A DNA stretch of 15,371 nucleotides from an archaeon (GTDB taxonomy: Archaea; Asgardarchaeota; Hermodarchaeia; Hermodarchaeales; Hermodarchaeaceae). A model generated the notes under the pieces. The model ran no database searches, was not told the DNA's origin, and worked only from the letters and a program-made list of their open reading frames with translations. Made by a program: the position numbers and the translations under genes. The DNA lies in the NCBI GenBank assembly GCA_016550415.1, contig JABXGU010000488.1:1-15371 (forward strand), in the 5' to 3' direction. Every line of letters starts with the position of its first letter. Within the stretch, counting starts at the first letter, position 1. Of the stretch, positions 1 through 7,334 are shown piece by piece.

Positions 1-485
1 AGGATAAGAAGCCAATTAGCTGCAACAAGAAGCATTGTGATATTAAATGCAAAATAGACAGTGTACATTGGATGACGTACCCGACTATAAGGACCAGTTG
101 TAACAAGGGTGTGGTCATCCCTAAGCTTTAAGTCACCAGAGACATGCCTTCCGAGAGTTCGCCCAACCCAGATGAGAAAGGGTATTGTTAGAATGCTAAA
201 GCTAAAACCAATCCACCGCACTACTGATAGTGAAGGCAATTGTGCCCAAGAGACAAGGAATGGAAAAAGGGTATAGAGAATTATGAAAAGAATTAGAAGA
301 AACATTATCACGACTCGAAGAATTACTAGTATGGGTGCCTCATACTTTGTTATGGCTTCCCATTTTTCGCGTCTTGAACGTTTTGGGGAGGGAACTTTGG
401 TTTTCCGACCGTAATACCCTCGAATACCAAGAAAGATAATCCAAAGTCCCAGAAACAGGAAGCGAAAGACGATATCGTCGCTCAT
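1..485 (-). CDS. ICMT/PEMT-type membrane methyltransferase, partial (3' end outside window)
   Basis: The minus-strand frame starting at ATG 485-483 stays open for 161 codons to the window edge, so the C-terminus is missing. There are hydrophobic spans at about residues 8-20, 52-78 and 91-108. After these comes the segment LVTTGPYSRVRHPMYTVYF (about 127-145), which strongly resembles the SAM-binding hallmark (tGpYr.vRHPmY) of the isoprenylcysteine carboxyl methyltransferase / phospholipid methyltransferase superfamily. Enzymes of this fold sit in the membrane and methylate prenylcysteine carboxylates, phospholipid head groups or related lipids. The substrate cannot be told from this fragment. 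A TATA-like stretch at about 508-519 and an inverted repeat at 496-509 lie just upstream. It is divergent from urocanase and nothing links it to histidine breakdown. I am confident of the superfamily and not of the substrate. Confidence 0.8.
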   Translation of the reverse strand, partial: MSDDIVFRFLFLGLWIIFLGIRGYYGRKTKVPSPKRSRREKWEAITKYEAPILVILRVVIMFLLILFIILYTLFPFLVSWAQLPSLSVVRWIGFSFSILTIPFLIWVGRTLGRHVSGDLKLRDDHTLVTTGPYSRVRHPMYTVYFAFNITMLLVAANWLLI

Positions 486-495
486 AGCTTATTTT

Positions 496-509
496 TTCGA
501 ATTCTCGAA
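496..509. promoter_or_regulatory. Inverted repeat TTCGA-attc-TCGAA in divergent intergenic region
   Basis: Two perfect 5-base arms, TTCGA and TCGAA, flank a 4-base centre. The repeat lies 11-24 bases upstream of the start codon of the minus-strand methyltransferase, between that start and a TATA-like TTTATTTAAAT (minus strand, about 508-519). That is where an archaeal repressor would block initiation. It could also be chance in AT-rich DNA, as only one copy is present. Confidence 0.3.
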
Positions 510-585
510 TTTAAATAAACGGTTTTCCAGTTATTCGATACCAGTAATAGTCAATCACTTTGAACCCGTTGAACATATGAAGTAA

Positions 586-603
586 GAAAGAACCATTATA
601 TAC
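586..603 (+). promoter_or_regulatory. Archaeal promoter of urocanase gene (BRE-like + TATA)
   Basis: A purine-rich BRE-like GAAAGAACCA (586-595) is followed directly by TTATATAC (596-603), close to the archaeal TATA-box consensus. Initiation 24-27 bases downstream would begin near 625, giving a leader of only about ten bases before the ATG at 636. This is the best-looking promoter in the window. Confidence 0.6.
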
Positions 604-635
604 ATTAGAAAGAAGAAAAACCCTCCAATGGGCGG

Positions 636-2315
636 ATGAAAATGGCTAAAACATTTGAACGGCAACCGATTCGGGCTCATCGTGGATCCAAACTTCATTG
701 TAAGAATTGGCAAATTGAAGCCATTCTCCGTATGCTCCAGAACAACCTAGACCCTGATGTTGCCAAGGACTGGCAGAAACTTATAGTCTATGGCGGAACT
801 GGTCAGGCGGCTCGAAATTGGAAATGCTTTGACAAAATTGTGGAAACATTATTAGCGTTGGAACCCGATGAAACTATGCTAATCCAATCGGGCAAACCAG
901 TAGCTGTTTTTAAAACACATACTGATGCACCACGCGCCATAATTGCTAACTCCCTCATCGTTCCACACTGGGCGACTGAAGAAAATTTCCATAAACTCTG
1001 CAAAAAGGGCTTGACAATGTTTGGTCAAATGACTGCAGGTTCGTGGATATATATAGCATCTCAGGGCATTTTGCAGGGAACTTTTGAAACATTTGCTGCA
1101 GTTGCAGAACGTTACTTTGGTGGCACCCTTAGGGGCAAACTTGCTTTGACTGCAGGTGTTGGTGCCATGGGAGGAGCCCAGCCACTCGCTGTGACCTTCA
1201 ATGAAGGTGTGATCATCGCAGTAGATGTGGACGAAGTTGCCATTGACAAACGTATTCGTGCAGGCTACTGCGAACTAAAAACTGACAACTTAGATGAAGC
1301 ACTGCAACTAGCCCAAGAAGCCGTCAAACAGAAAATCCCCCGGTCAATTGCCCTTATAGGAAACGCAGCTGAAACACACCCCGAGATTGTCCGACGAGGT
1401 GTAAAGGTTGATGTAGTAACTGATCAGACAGCAGCACATGATCCACTCACAGGCTATTACCCAGCAGGATACAGTAAAGAAGAAGCAGACAAGCTAAGAG
1501 AAGACAAACCAGACAGATACATCCGCCAATCAAAGGAATCCATGATGCGCCATGTTGATTCCATCCTCAAGTTGCAGGAACGAGGCGCAGTCGCATTTGA
1601 CTACGGAAACAATTTGCGTCAACACACACTAGATATTTCTTGGGATAAGGCAAAGAATCGCTTCAAATATCCTGGGTTTGTGGAAGCCTACATTCGTCCA
1701 CTTTTCTGTGAGGGACGTGGACCCTTCCGATGGGTAGCCCTTTCTGGTGAACCAGAGGACATCTACAAGACTGATGATTTAGTATTACGCCTTTTTCCAG
1801 ATAATAGGATACTGAAAAGGTGGATCAACCTTGCTCATGAGAAGGTTCAGTTTGAGGGCTTGCCTGCACGTGTCTGCTGGCTTGGTTATGGTGAGCGAGC
1901 AAAGTTCGGGAAAGCCCTGAATGATATGGTTGCAAGTGGTGACCTCAAAGCCCCAATTGTTATCGGTCGTGACCATTTGGATGCAGGGTCAGTTGCTTCA
2001 CCAAACCGAGAAACTGAAGGCATGCAGGATGGCAGTGACGCCATCGCTGATTGGCCCGTACTCAATGTGCTGATTAATGCCATAGCTGGCGCTACGTGGG
2101 TATCACTGCACCAAGGTGGTGGTGTTGGAATACCCTACGCCATCTCAGCAGGACAAGTAATTGTAGCAGATGGCACTCCTGAGGCGCAGAGAAGACTTCT
2201 AAGCGTTCTTACTGCGGACCCCGGCATGGGAGTTGCTCGTCATGCTGATGCAGGATATACCAAAGCCATTCATTTTGCCAAACAACATAGAATAAAGATT
2301 CCTTTCCTAGAATGA
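636..2315 (+). CDS. hutU: Urocanate hydratase (urocanase)
   Basis: This enzyme catalyses step two of histidine breakdown, urocanate to 4-imidazolone-5-propionate, using tightly bound NAD+ as electrophile. The 559 residues are the usual family length and similarity runs end to end. Clear motifs are [12 protein letters not shown] (51-62), [13 protein letters not shown] (83-95), [11 protein letters not shown] (130-140), the NAD-loop GVGAMGG (174-180), [11 protein letters not shown] (261-271), FDYGNN (321-326), [19 protein letters not shown] (362-380) and [10 protein letters not shown] (408-417). C414 matches the conserved active-site cysteine of bacterial urocanase. IGRDHLD and SPNRETEGM follow at 443-463. 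The start at 636 is supported by a TATA box about 37 bases upstream; Met3 at 642 is an alternative. The gene stands alone on the plus strand, with its pathway partners on the opposite strand 1.3-7 kb away. I see nothing degenerate in it. Confidence 0.97.
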   Translation: MKMAKTFERQPIRAHRGSKLHCKNWQIEAILRMLQNNLDPDVAKDWQKLIVYGGTGQAARNWKCFDKIVETLLALEPDETMLIQSGKPVAVFKTHTDAPRAIIANSLIVPHWATEENFHKLCKKGLTMFGQMTAGSWIYIASQGILQGTFETFAAVAERYFGGTLRGKLALTAGVGAMGGAQPLAVTFNEGVIIAVDVDEVAIDKRIRAGYCELKTDNLDEALQLAQEAVKQKIPRSIALIGNAAETHPEIVRRGVKVDVVTDQTAAHDPLTGYYPAGYSKEEADKLREDKPDRYIRQSKESMMRHVDSILKLQERGAVAFDYGNNLRQHTLDISWDKAKNRFKYPGFVEAYIRPLFCEGRGPFRWVALSGEPEDIYKTDDLVLRLFPDNRILKRWINLAHEKVQFEGLPARVCWLGYGERAKFGKALNDMVASGDLKAPIVIGRDHLDAGSVASPNRETEGMQDGSDAIADWPVLNVLINAIAGATWVSLHQGGGVGIPYAISAGQVIVADGTPEAQRRLLSVLTADPGMGVARHADAGYTKAIHFAKQHRIKIPFLE

Positions 2316-2423
2316 CTGCCAATTCCTTGGTCGCTATGGAGATGATTTAAGTTAAAGTTAGAACCCCATATACAGATAGGCACTGGGTTTCATATTTGCA
2401 TCAAAAGAGTTCTTTGAAAGAAA

Positions 2424-3602
2424 ATGCCAAAAGAGAATACGATTCGGGAGCTAGTTGCTCAATATTTCACTATGGTGAGAGAACTAGTCAGAGCCATATT
2501 CGCCATAGCCTCAGGAGTAGAAGGTACAACTCCAGAGAAATGGGAGCCATTACTCCGTCAAACAGGCGATGTAGGTTCTGAAGAAGCAAAATGGGCTCGT
2601 CATGTGATTACTATAGTAAAACTGATTGGTCGCTACCTTCGACTCATTCATCAATGGATAATACACCTTCGCAACCTTTGCAACAACCTAAAACTTTCAG
2701 AACAATCTCGAGAAGCAATCGTTTCACAGTCTGCTGATCCCATGACATTCTTGGAAAAAAATGAATTAGATATTGAATACTTGCATTGGATAATAACTAA
2801 TACAACGACTGAGCTAGCAAATTTGATTGGACAATCAGAAGAATTAGCTGAAGAATTTCCAAAATTCAAAGAGAGTGTTGGCGTTCTGAAGAGTAAGCAT
2901 CTTCTGATAGCAGACTTGATAATCAAGAGTTGGTCAGAAGAGCAGCGTAAGAGTATCTGGGAAGATTTTCATCACAACCTAGCTTCAGCATATGGAGCCA
3001 CTGACACTCATGAGGTGAAACAGTTCTTGGCAAAATACATCACCCATTTTGCCCGTCTTGTATCTACCATGCCATTTTTCCTAGGTTATGAGGATGGTAT
3101 CAAAGAGTTTCGTTCTAGGAAATTTGAGCAGCGACTTCAATTGTTTGACAAATTTGAGAAACTAATAAAGGATTTAGAGAAAATAATCGAAATCCGATCA
3201 ATAGCTTATACTCTCTTTATCCAACATGAAGAGGCGCTTGTGGCAGCAATGTTGCCTGAGGGGGAGAATGTTGTTGCTTGGCGAAGTGAATTTCTTGCGC
3301 ATCCAGAACGTCCTGCAACAGATTATATTCCTGATAAATTCGACAGAGGACGGTTCTTGGTTGCGGTCATGGAAGGACTAACAAACATTAGGCACACAAA
3401 TGACTATGTGACAGAAGCTCTATCATTATTCAATAAAATACAGGACTTGATAAGTTATCTGAATTCTGAGGAACTGAACCAGTTCTTTACGGCGGATGCA
3501 AAGAGAGCAGGTCTTTTCTTTAAATATCGTGAGCAATTAATTGCAACCCTAGAAGAGATTCAGCGAAGGCTTAGTGCTCAAAAAGAGGAATTTGTATCCT
3601 AG
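2424..3602 (+). CDS. Uncharacterised helical soluble protein (392 aa)
   Basis: I do not recognise this protein. It is rich in Leu, Glu, Lys and Ile, with strongly helical character throughout, no convincing membrane span, no signal peptide, one cysteine (C86) and no obvious nucleotide-binding or metal motif. Regions that could form coiled coil or helical bundle are about 130-170, 225-258 and 330-388. A less helical, proline-bearing segment (about 285-308, around HPERPATDYIPDKFDRG) breaks the pattern and may be a functional loop. The start ATG at 2424 has no strong ribosome site. A weak TATA-like CATATAC (2367-2373) could give a leader of about 28 bases. It follows urocanase on the same strand by 108 bases and converges with the HutI-like gene, with 19 bases between stops. 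Position suggests, but does not show, a link to histidine breakdown. Confidence 0.75.
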   Translation: MPKENTIRELVAQYFTMVRELVRAIFAIASGVEGTTPEKWEPLLRQTGDVGSEEAKWARHVITIVKLIGRYLRLIHQWIIHLRNLCNNLKLSEQSREAIVSQSADPMTFLEKNELDIEYLHWIITNTTTELANLIGQSEELAEEFPKFKESVGVLKSKHLLIADLIIKSWSEEQRKSIWEDFHHNLASAYGATDTHEVKQFLAKYITHFARLVSTMPFFLGYEDGIKEFRSRKFEQRLQLFDKFEKLIKDLEKIIEIRSIAYTLFIQHEEALVAAMLPEGENVVAWRSEFLAHPERPATDYIPDKFDRGRFLVAVMEGLTNIRHTNDYVTEALSLFNKIQDLISYLNSEELNQFFTADAKRAGLFFKYREQLIATLEEIQRRLSAQKEEFVS

Positions 3603-3621
3603 CTAGTCTTATTATGAAAAG

Positions 3622-4893
3622 CTAAAGAATTCTTCTTCCTCGTTCTGCAACCAGCTTCCCATTCTTAAAGACCTTCTCAGCCAGATTTATGCCGTAATGA
3701 TAGCAGAAATATCTGTGGTCTAAACCATCAAAGATAACAATGTCTGCCTTTTTTCCGACTTCGAGGGAGCCAATTTCGTCGGCACGTTCTATTGAATGAG
3801 CGGCATTAATTGTGGCGGCTGTGAGGGCTTCAGCTGCTGTTATTTTCATTCGGAGTACAGCTAGTGCTTGCATCATCTGCATGGATTCACACCAATTGGC
3901 AGCACTGACATCTGTAGCAAGGGCAACGGGAAGCCCTCGTTGAATGATTTCTCTGGCTTTTGCGTAAACTCCAACATAGCAGAAGGGTGAGGTGGGCAGG
4001 AATACTCCGATTGTTCCCGTTTTTACTAATACGTCAATATCTTCCATTGGTGTGAATATTAGATGGTCTGCAGAAACAACGCCGAGTTCAGCACCGAGTC
4101 TGGCGCCTCCACTATGAACCAGCCAGTCAGCGTGAATCCGTAGTTTCATTCCGTGTTTTCTTCCAGCCTCTAGCACACGCTTGGATTGTTCCAAATTGAA
4201 ATATCCTTTTTCACAAAACGCATCCGCGTATTCTGCAAGTTTTCGGCGACCCATTTCTGGTATCCATTTATCCACAATTTCATCGGTCAATGCATCGACT
4301 CGAGTCTCATACTCAGGAGGAATCCCTTGAGCGCAGAAAGTGGAAACAAGATCTATAGGATGAATTTTGTTTAGGGCTTGAATAATTTCTAGTTGGCGGA
4401 TTTCACCATCAAAGGTCATTTCGTAGCCACTCTTTGCCTCTATGGTCGTTGTTCCGTGAATAAGCATGGTGTCGAGGATTCGTGCAGTTTTTTGAATCGT
4501 GGCTTGAGTGCTCATTTCAGCAGTCTGTTTCAGAGTTGTTGGCATTCCTCCTCCTCGTGCCTTGATTTCCAAATATGGAACACCTTGGGCAGCCATCATT
4601 TCTAATTCATGAGATCTGGACCCGGCAAAAATCAAGTGCACGTGTGGATCAATGAGACCCGGGGTTACTAGTTTTCCTGACGCGTCTATGCTTTCGAAAC
4701 CCTTCTCCAGTTCACTTAGGATGTCCTTAGTAGTTCCAACAGCTATGATTTTTCCATCTTTAACAGCCACTGCACCGTCTCGAATGATGCCAATATCCTT
4801 CATTTGTTCCTTGACTTTTGGCTTGTCAGTTGCTCCTTGCATCGTAACTAATTCTTCTGCATTGATAATTGCAAAATCAGCATCTAATGTCAA
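3622..4893 (-). CDS. hutI: Imidazolonepropionase-like amidohydrolase (HutI family, atypical substrate pocket)
   Basis: HutI opens imidazolonepropionate to N-formimino-glutamate. The amidohydrolase metal site is complete: H84 and H86 (DPHVHL), H254 (IHAD), H277 (SADHL) and D328. Other HutI-like features are R93 in FAGSRSHE, ARGGGM (112-117), KSGYEMTFDGE (154-164), a WCESMQ block (334-339) and YHYGIN (398-403). Length (423) fits the family. Several positions I recall as substrate contacts differ: AH in the usual GAHAVP block reads AQ (Q189), HAD(E/Q) reads HADW (W257), and DxNPG reads DVSAA (328-332). The function may therefore be shifted. The start is TTG at 4893, chosen because GGTGAG lies 6 bases upstream and nearby ATG/GTG codons are out of frame. 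It begins 23 bases after the glutamine-synthetase-family gene, so the two form one operon. The pathway assignment rests on family plus context; the exact reaction is less sure. Confidence 0.85.
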   Translation of the reverse strand: MTLDADFAIINAEELVTMQGATDKPKVKEQMKDIGIIRDGAVAVKDGKIIAVGTTKDILSELEKGFESIDASGKLVTPGLIDPHVHLIFAGSRSHELEMMAAQGVPYLEIKARGGGMPTTLKQTAEMSTQATIQKTARILDTMLIHGTTTIEAKSGYEMTFDGEIRQLEIIQALNKIHPIDLVSTFCAQGIPPEYETRVDALTDEIVDKWIPEMGRRKLAEYADAFCEKGYFNLEQSKRVLEAGRKHGMKLRIHADWLVHSGGARLGAELGVVSADHLIFTPMEDIDVLVKTGTIGVFLPTSPFCYVGVYAKAREIIQRGLPVALATDVSAANWCESMQMMQALAVLRMKITAAEALTAATINAAHSIERADEIGSLEVGKKADIVIFDGLDHRYFCYHYGINLAEKVFKNGKLVAERGRRIL

Positions 4894-4916
4894 TTTTTCT
4901 CACCATTTGTTCGGGT

Positions 4917-6239
4917 TTATACGTCGATATATTTTCTACGCTCCCATTCATGCACGGTCGTACTGAAATCCTTCCATTCTTTGAGTTTGATTTCAAGATA
5001 TTTCTCGAAGAAAGCTTGGCCAAAAGCCTCCCTGAGAACCTTGTCTTTGGATAGTTCAGCTAAAGCATCTCCCAAAGATCCGGGGAGTACTCCTATACCT
5101 CTTTGAGTTCTTTCGTTCTCACTCATATGATAGATATCCTCTTCAACTGGGCTAGGAGGCTCAAGCTTTCTTTGAATACCATCCAGTCCAGCGTAAAGTA
5201 TTGCGGCATAGGCAATATAGAAATTGCACGATCCATCAGAGGGTCTGTATTCTAACCGTGTAGCTAACCCACGTCCAGGAGGAACTCGAATTAAAGTGGA
5301 TCGATTATAGCGTGCCCATGAAATGTAGACAGGAGCTTCCCATCCTGGAACTAGACGCTTATACGAATTTACGGAGGGATTAGTTATGCCTGCAAGGGCA
5401 TTTGCGTGTGCGAGAATACCTGCTAGAAAGTGTGATGCAGTTTTGCTTAGTCCGTGTTCTCCCTTAGGGTCGTCGAAAAGGTTCGCCGACTTTTCATCAT
5501 CGATAACACTTACATGTGTATGAAGACCAGCACCATACTGACCATGAAACGGCTTTGGCATACAAGAGGCAATAAGTCCGTGTTTGACTGCCATTAGTTT
5601 CAGAAGGGTCTTAACTAAATAGACAGTATCTGCCATTTTCAACGCTGGTTTGTAAGCAATATTCAGCTCATATTTTCCTGGAGGAACTTCGTGATGATGC
5701 TTCTCAATCGAAATGCCCATACTTCCAAGATTGTCCACAAGTTGCAGTCGAAAATCGATGCCCTTGTCCAATGGAGGTGTAGCAAGATAAGCGCCTTCAT
5801 CTAGGAGTGAAATTTGACCATCTTCACCTTTTTTGAAAAGCCAATACTCCATTTCACTGGAAGTATAAGGAGTCACAGAGGAACCGAGACTTTCCCTTAC
5901 CTTGATCAATGCGTTCTTGAGAACAAATCGTGGGCTAAGCTCAAAGAGCTGATTTGATTCAGGCTTGTAAATGTCACAAATCACAAATGCAACACGCTCA
6001 GGAAATATTCCTGGTGGCAAAATTGTAAAAGAATCTAAATCAGGAACTAGCTTCAAATCGCTTTTACTTACATCAACCATACCCACTGAGGAACCATCTG
6101 TATGGATACCTGATTCAACTGCACCAAGAAAATACTTTGAAGGAACCCAGAGAGAGTGAACAACACCGGAGATATCAGCAAATTGGAGAGCGATGTTTTT
6201 CACATTCTCCTGTTTTATGATTTTATCGATTTGTGACAT
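4917..6239 (-). CDS. Glutamine synthetase family enzyme (type I-like)
   Basis: This family joins ammonia or an amine to glutamate with ATP. The 440 residues carry the GSI motif order: TDGSSVG (47-53) with the ammonium-site Asp, SDLKLVPD (59-66), the metal pair SEMEYW (127-132), HHEVPPG (182-188) and KYELN with further metal Glu residues, then MPKPFHGQYGAGLHTH, NSYKRLVPGWEAPV with the flap Glu, NRSTLIRVP, and RLEYRPSD with the last metal Glu and an Arg. All metal ligands and the phosphate-binding Arg residues seem present, so it should be an active ligase. In the glutamate loop the usual N-G-S-G reads Y-G-A-G, which is unusual. No adenylylation tyrosine motif is evident at the C-terminus. It leads a two-gene operon with the HutI-like gene and may capture ammonia released by HutH. 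A specialised gamma-glutamyl ligase is the main alternative, so I give no symbol. Confidence 0.88.
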   Translation of the reverse strand: MSQIDKIIKQENVKNIALQFADISGVVHSLWVPSKYFLGAVESGIHTDGSSVGMVDVSKSDLKLVPDLDSFTILPPGIFPERVAFVICDIYKPESNQLFELSPRFVLKNALIKVRESLGSSVTPYTSSEMEYWLFKKGEDGQISLLDEGAYLATPPLDKGIDFRLQLVDNLGSMGISIEKHHHEVPPGKYELNIAYKPALKMADTVYLVKTLLKLMAVKHGLIASCMPKPFHGQYGAGLHTHVSVIDDEKSANLFDDPKGEHGLSKTASHFLAGILAHANALAGITNPSVNSYKRLVPGWEAPVYISWARYNRSTLIRVPPGRGLATRLEYRPSDGSCNFYIAYAAILYAGLDGIQRKLEPPSPVEEDIYHMSENERTQRGIGVLPGSLGDALAELSKDKVLREAFGQAFFEKYLEIKLKEWKDFSTTVHEWERRKYIDV

Positions 6240-6282
6240 TTCTAATCAGCACCAAAGCTAGGGTCTGACAACCTTAAAGTTA

Positions 6283-6293
6283 CTATAATATAT
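6283..6293 (-). promoter_or_regulatory. TATA-like promoter for the glutamine synthetase / HutI-like operon
   Basis: The minus strand reads ATATATTATAG here, 44-54 bases upstream of the ATG at 6239. Initiation about 25 bases downstream would give a leader near 20 bases. A GGTG, a possible ribosome site, lies 10 bases before the start. Called by pattern and position only. Confidence 0.4.
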
Positions 6294-6320
6294 TCTTTAA
6301 GGCGTTCCCTTTTTGGATTT

Positions 6321-6330
6321 CTTTTATACA
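6321..6330 (+). promoter_or_regulatory. TATA-like promoter for the Ftr homologue
   Basis: CTTTTATACA resembles an archaeal TATA box and lies about 80 bases before the ATG at 6406, implying a leader near 50 bases. It sits back to back with the minus-strand TATA at 6283-6293, so both divergent genes could answer to a regulator binding between about 6283 and 6330. Confidence 0.35.
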
Positions 6331-6405
6331 CTCTTTCTAAAGGCAAGCTCTTGGGTAAAGAATATCTAATGAACAACTCATTACATGAAAAGTAGGAGAT
6401 AAACA

Positions 6406-7311
6406 ATGGAGTTCACAGTTAATGGAGTTCCAATTGATGATGCTTTTTGTGAATATTTCTCAGCATATATCAGCAGGATCCTTATAACTTCATTAAATAG
6501 GAAATGGGCTTTAGAATCGGCACTAGAAACAAAGGGACTGGGAAGATCAGCCACTATACCTCCTTCGGAAGCCGCTTTAGAAGCAGAAGTGAAATCGGAG
6601 AATACACCCGATGGAAGACCTGGTTTCATTATTCAAGTTATTGATAGAAAGTTGGACCAACTGAAACACTGGCTTATCGCTAGAATAAGAAAGGGTGTTA
6701 TTCCATATCCAAAAACCAACGTATTTGATGCATTACCTCCTGAAATGGCTAAGGGCTTTATTGAAGTCAAAGGTACAATGATACAAACCTTTGGAGACGG
6801 TTTTGAGGAGGAAATCAAAGCCTTTGGAAGAAACACCTACAAGATACCACGAATGGATGGTTGGTTCCATGTAGAACGACAATTTGGCTTCACAAAGGGA
6901 ATTGCAGGGGGAATGTTCCTGATTCTTGCAGATTCGGATGAGGCCGCTTTGGAATCAGCAGAACATGCACTCGAAGGCATCGAGACGATTCCATATACAG
7001 TTGGCAAGTTTGCAGCCTCAGGAACAAAAGTAGGAGGGAAAACATATACAGACGCTATAGCAACTACCAACGATGCATTTTGTCCTGTTTTAACTCATTA
7101 CAAAAGAGGGAAGCATGAGAGAGAAGTGAAATGCGTTTACGAGGTAATCGTTACCGGACTTCAACTAGAAAGTGTTTGCAAAGCAATGAAAGTCGGGATA
7201 GAATATGCTACAAGAACCTCAGGTATATTAGAGATAACTTCAGCAAATTATGGTGGAACTCTAGGCAAGGGACAAATTTCACTTCACAGCCTATTCAAAG
7301 GTGCAAAATGA
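6406..7311 (+). CDS. ftr: Formylmethanofuran--tetrahydromethanopterin formyltransferase homologue (Ftr)
   Basis: Ftr moves a formyl group between methanofuran and tetrahydromethanopterin in archaeal C1 metabolism. The 301 residues equal the usual length (about 297) and match end to end: an MEFTVNGVPIDDAF opening, TPDGRPG (67-73), FDALP (107-111), FGDGFEEE (129-136), GRNTYKIP (141-148), FGFTKGIAGGMF (160-171), GTKVGGKTY (206-214), TTNDAFCP (220-227), KCVYEVIVTG (242-251), ITSANYGGTLG (277-287) and a final LHSLF. E246 lies in the conserved block that carries a proposed catalytic Glu. The start is clear: AGGAG at 6394-6398, 7 bases before the ATG. It lies between pathway genes for histidine breakdown, divergent from the glutamine synthetase and convergent with hutH. 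It is not FtcD, which has a different fold. Either it is the ordinary C1-pathway enzyme, or it is a paralogue serving histidine breakdown. Confidence 0.93.
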   Translation: MEFTVNGVPIDDAFCEYFSAYISRILITSLNRKWALESALETKGLGRSATIPPSEAALEAEVKSENTPDGRPGFIIQVIDRKLDQLKHWLIARIRKGVIPYPKTNVFDALPPEMAKGFIEVKGTMIQTFGDGFEEEIKAFGRNTYKIPRMDGWFHVERQFGFTKGIAGGMFLILADSDEAALESAEHALEGIETIPYTVGKFAASGTKVGGKTYTDAIATTNDAFCPVLTHYKRGKHEREVKCVYEVIVTGLQLESVCKAMKVGIEYATRTSGILEITSANYGGTLGKGQISLHSLFKGAK

Positions 7312-7334
7312 TAAGATGAAACTAATTTGTATTC

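Noticed and set aside
2396..2581. 61-codon plus-strand frame overlapping the start of the 392-residue gene
   Set aside because: It overlaps the much longer frame, has no ribosome site or family signal, and reads as a shadow.
4652..4966. 104-codon plus-strand frame opposite the HutI-like gene start
   Set aside because: It lies antisense to two well-supported genes and has biased, non-protein-like composition.
6406..7311. Glutamate formiminotransferase (FtcD N-terminal domain), expected from context and length
   Set aside because: The conserved blocks (TPDGRPG, FGDGFEEE, STNDAYCP-like, KCVYE, SANYGGTLG) are those of Ftr, not of the FtcD fold.
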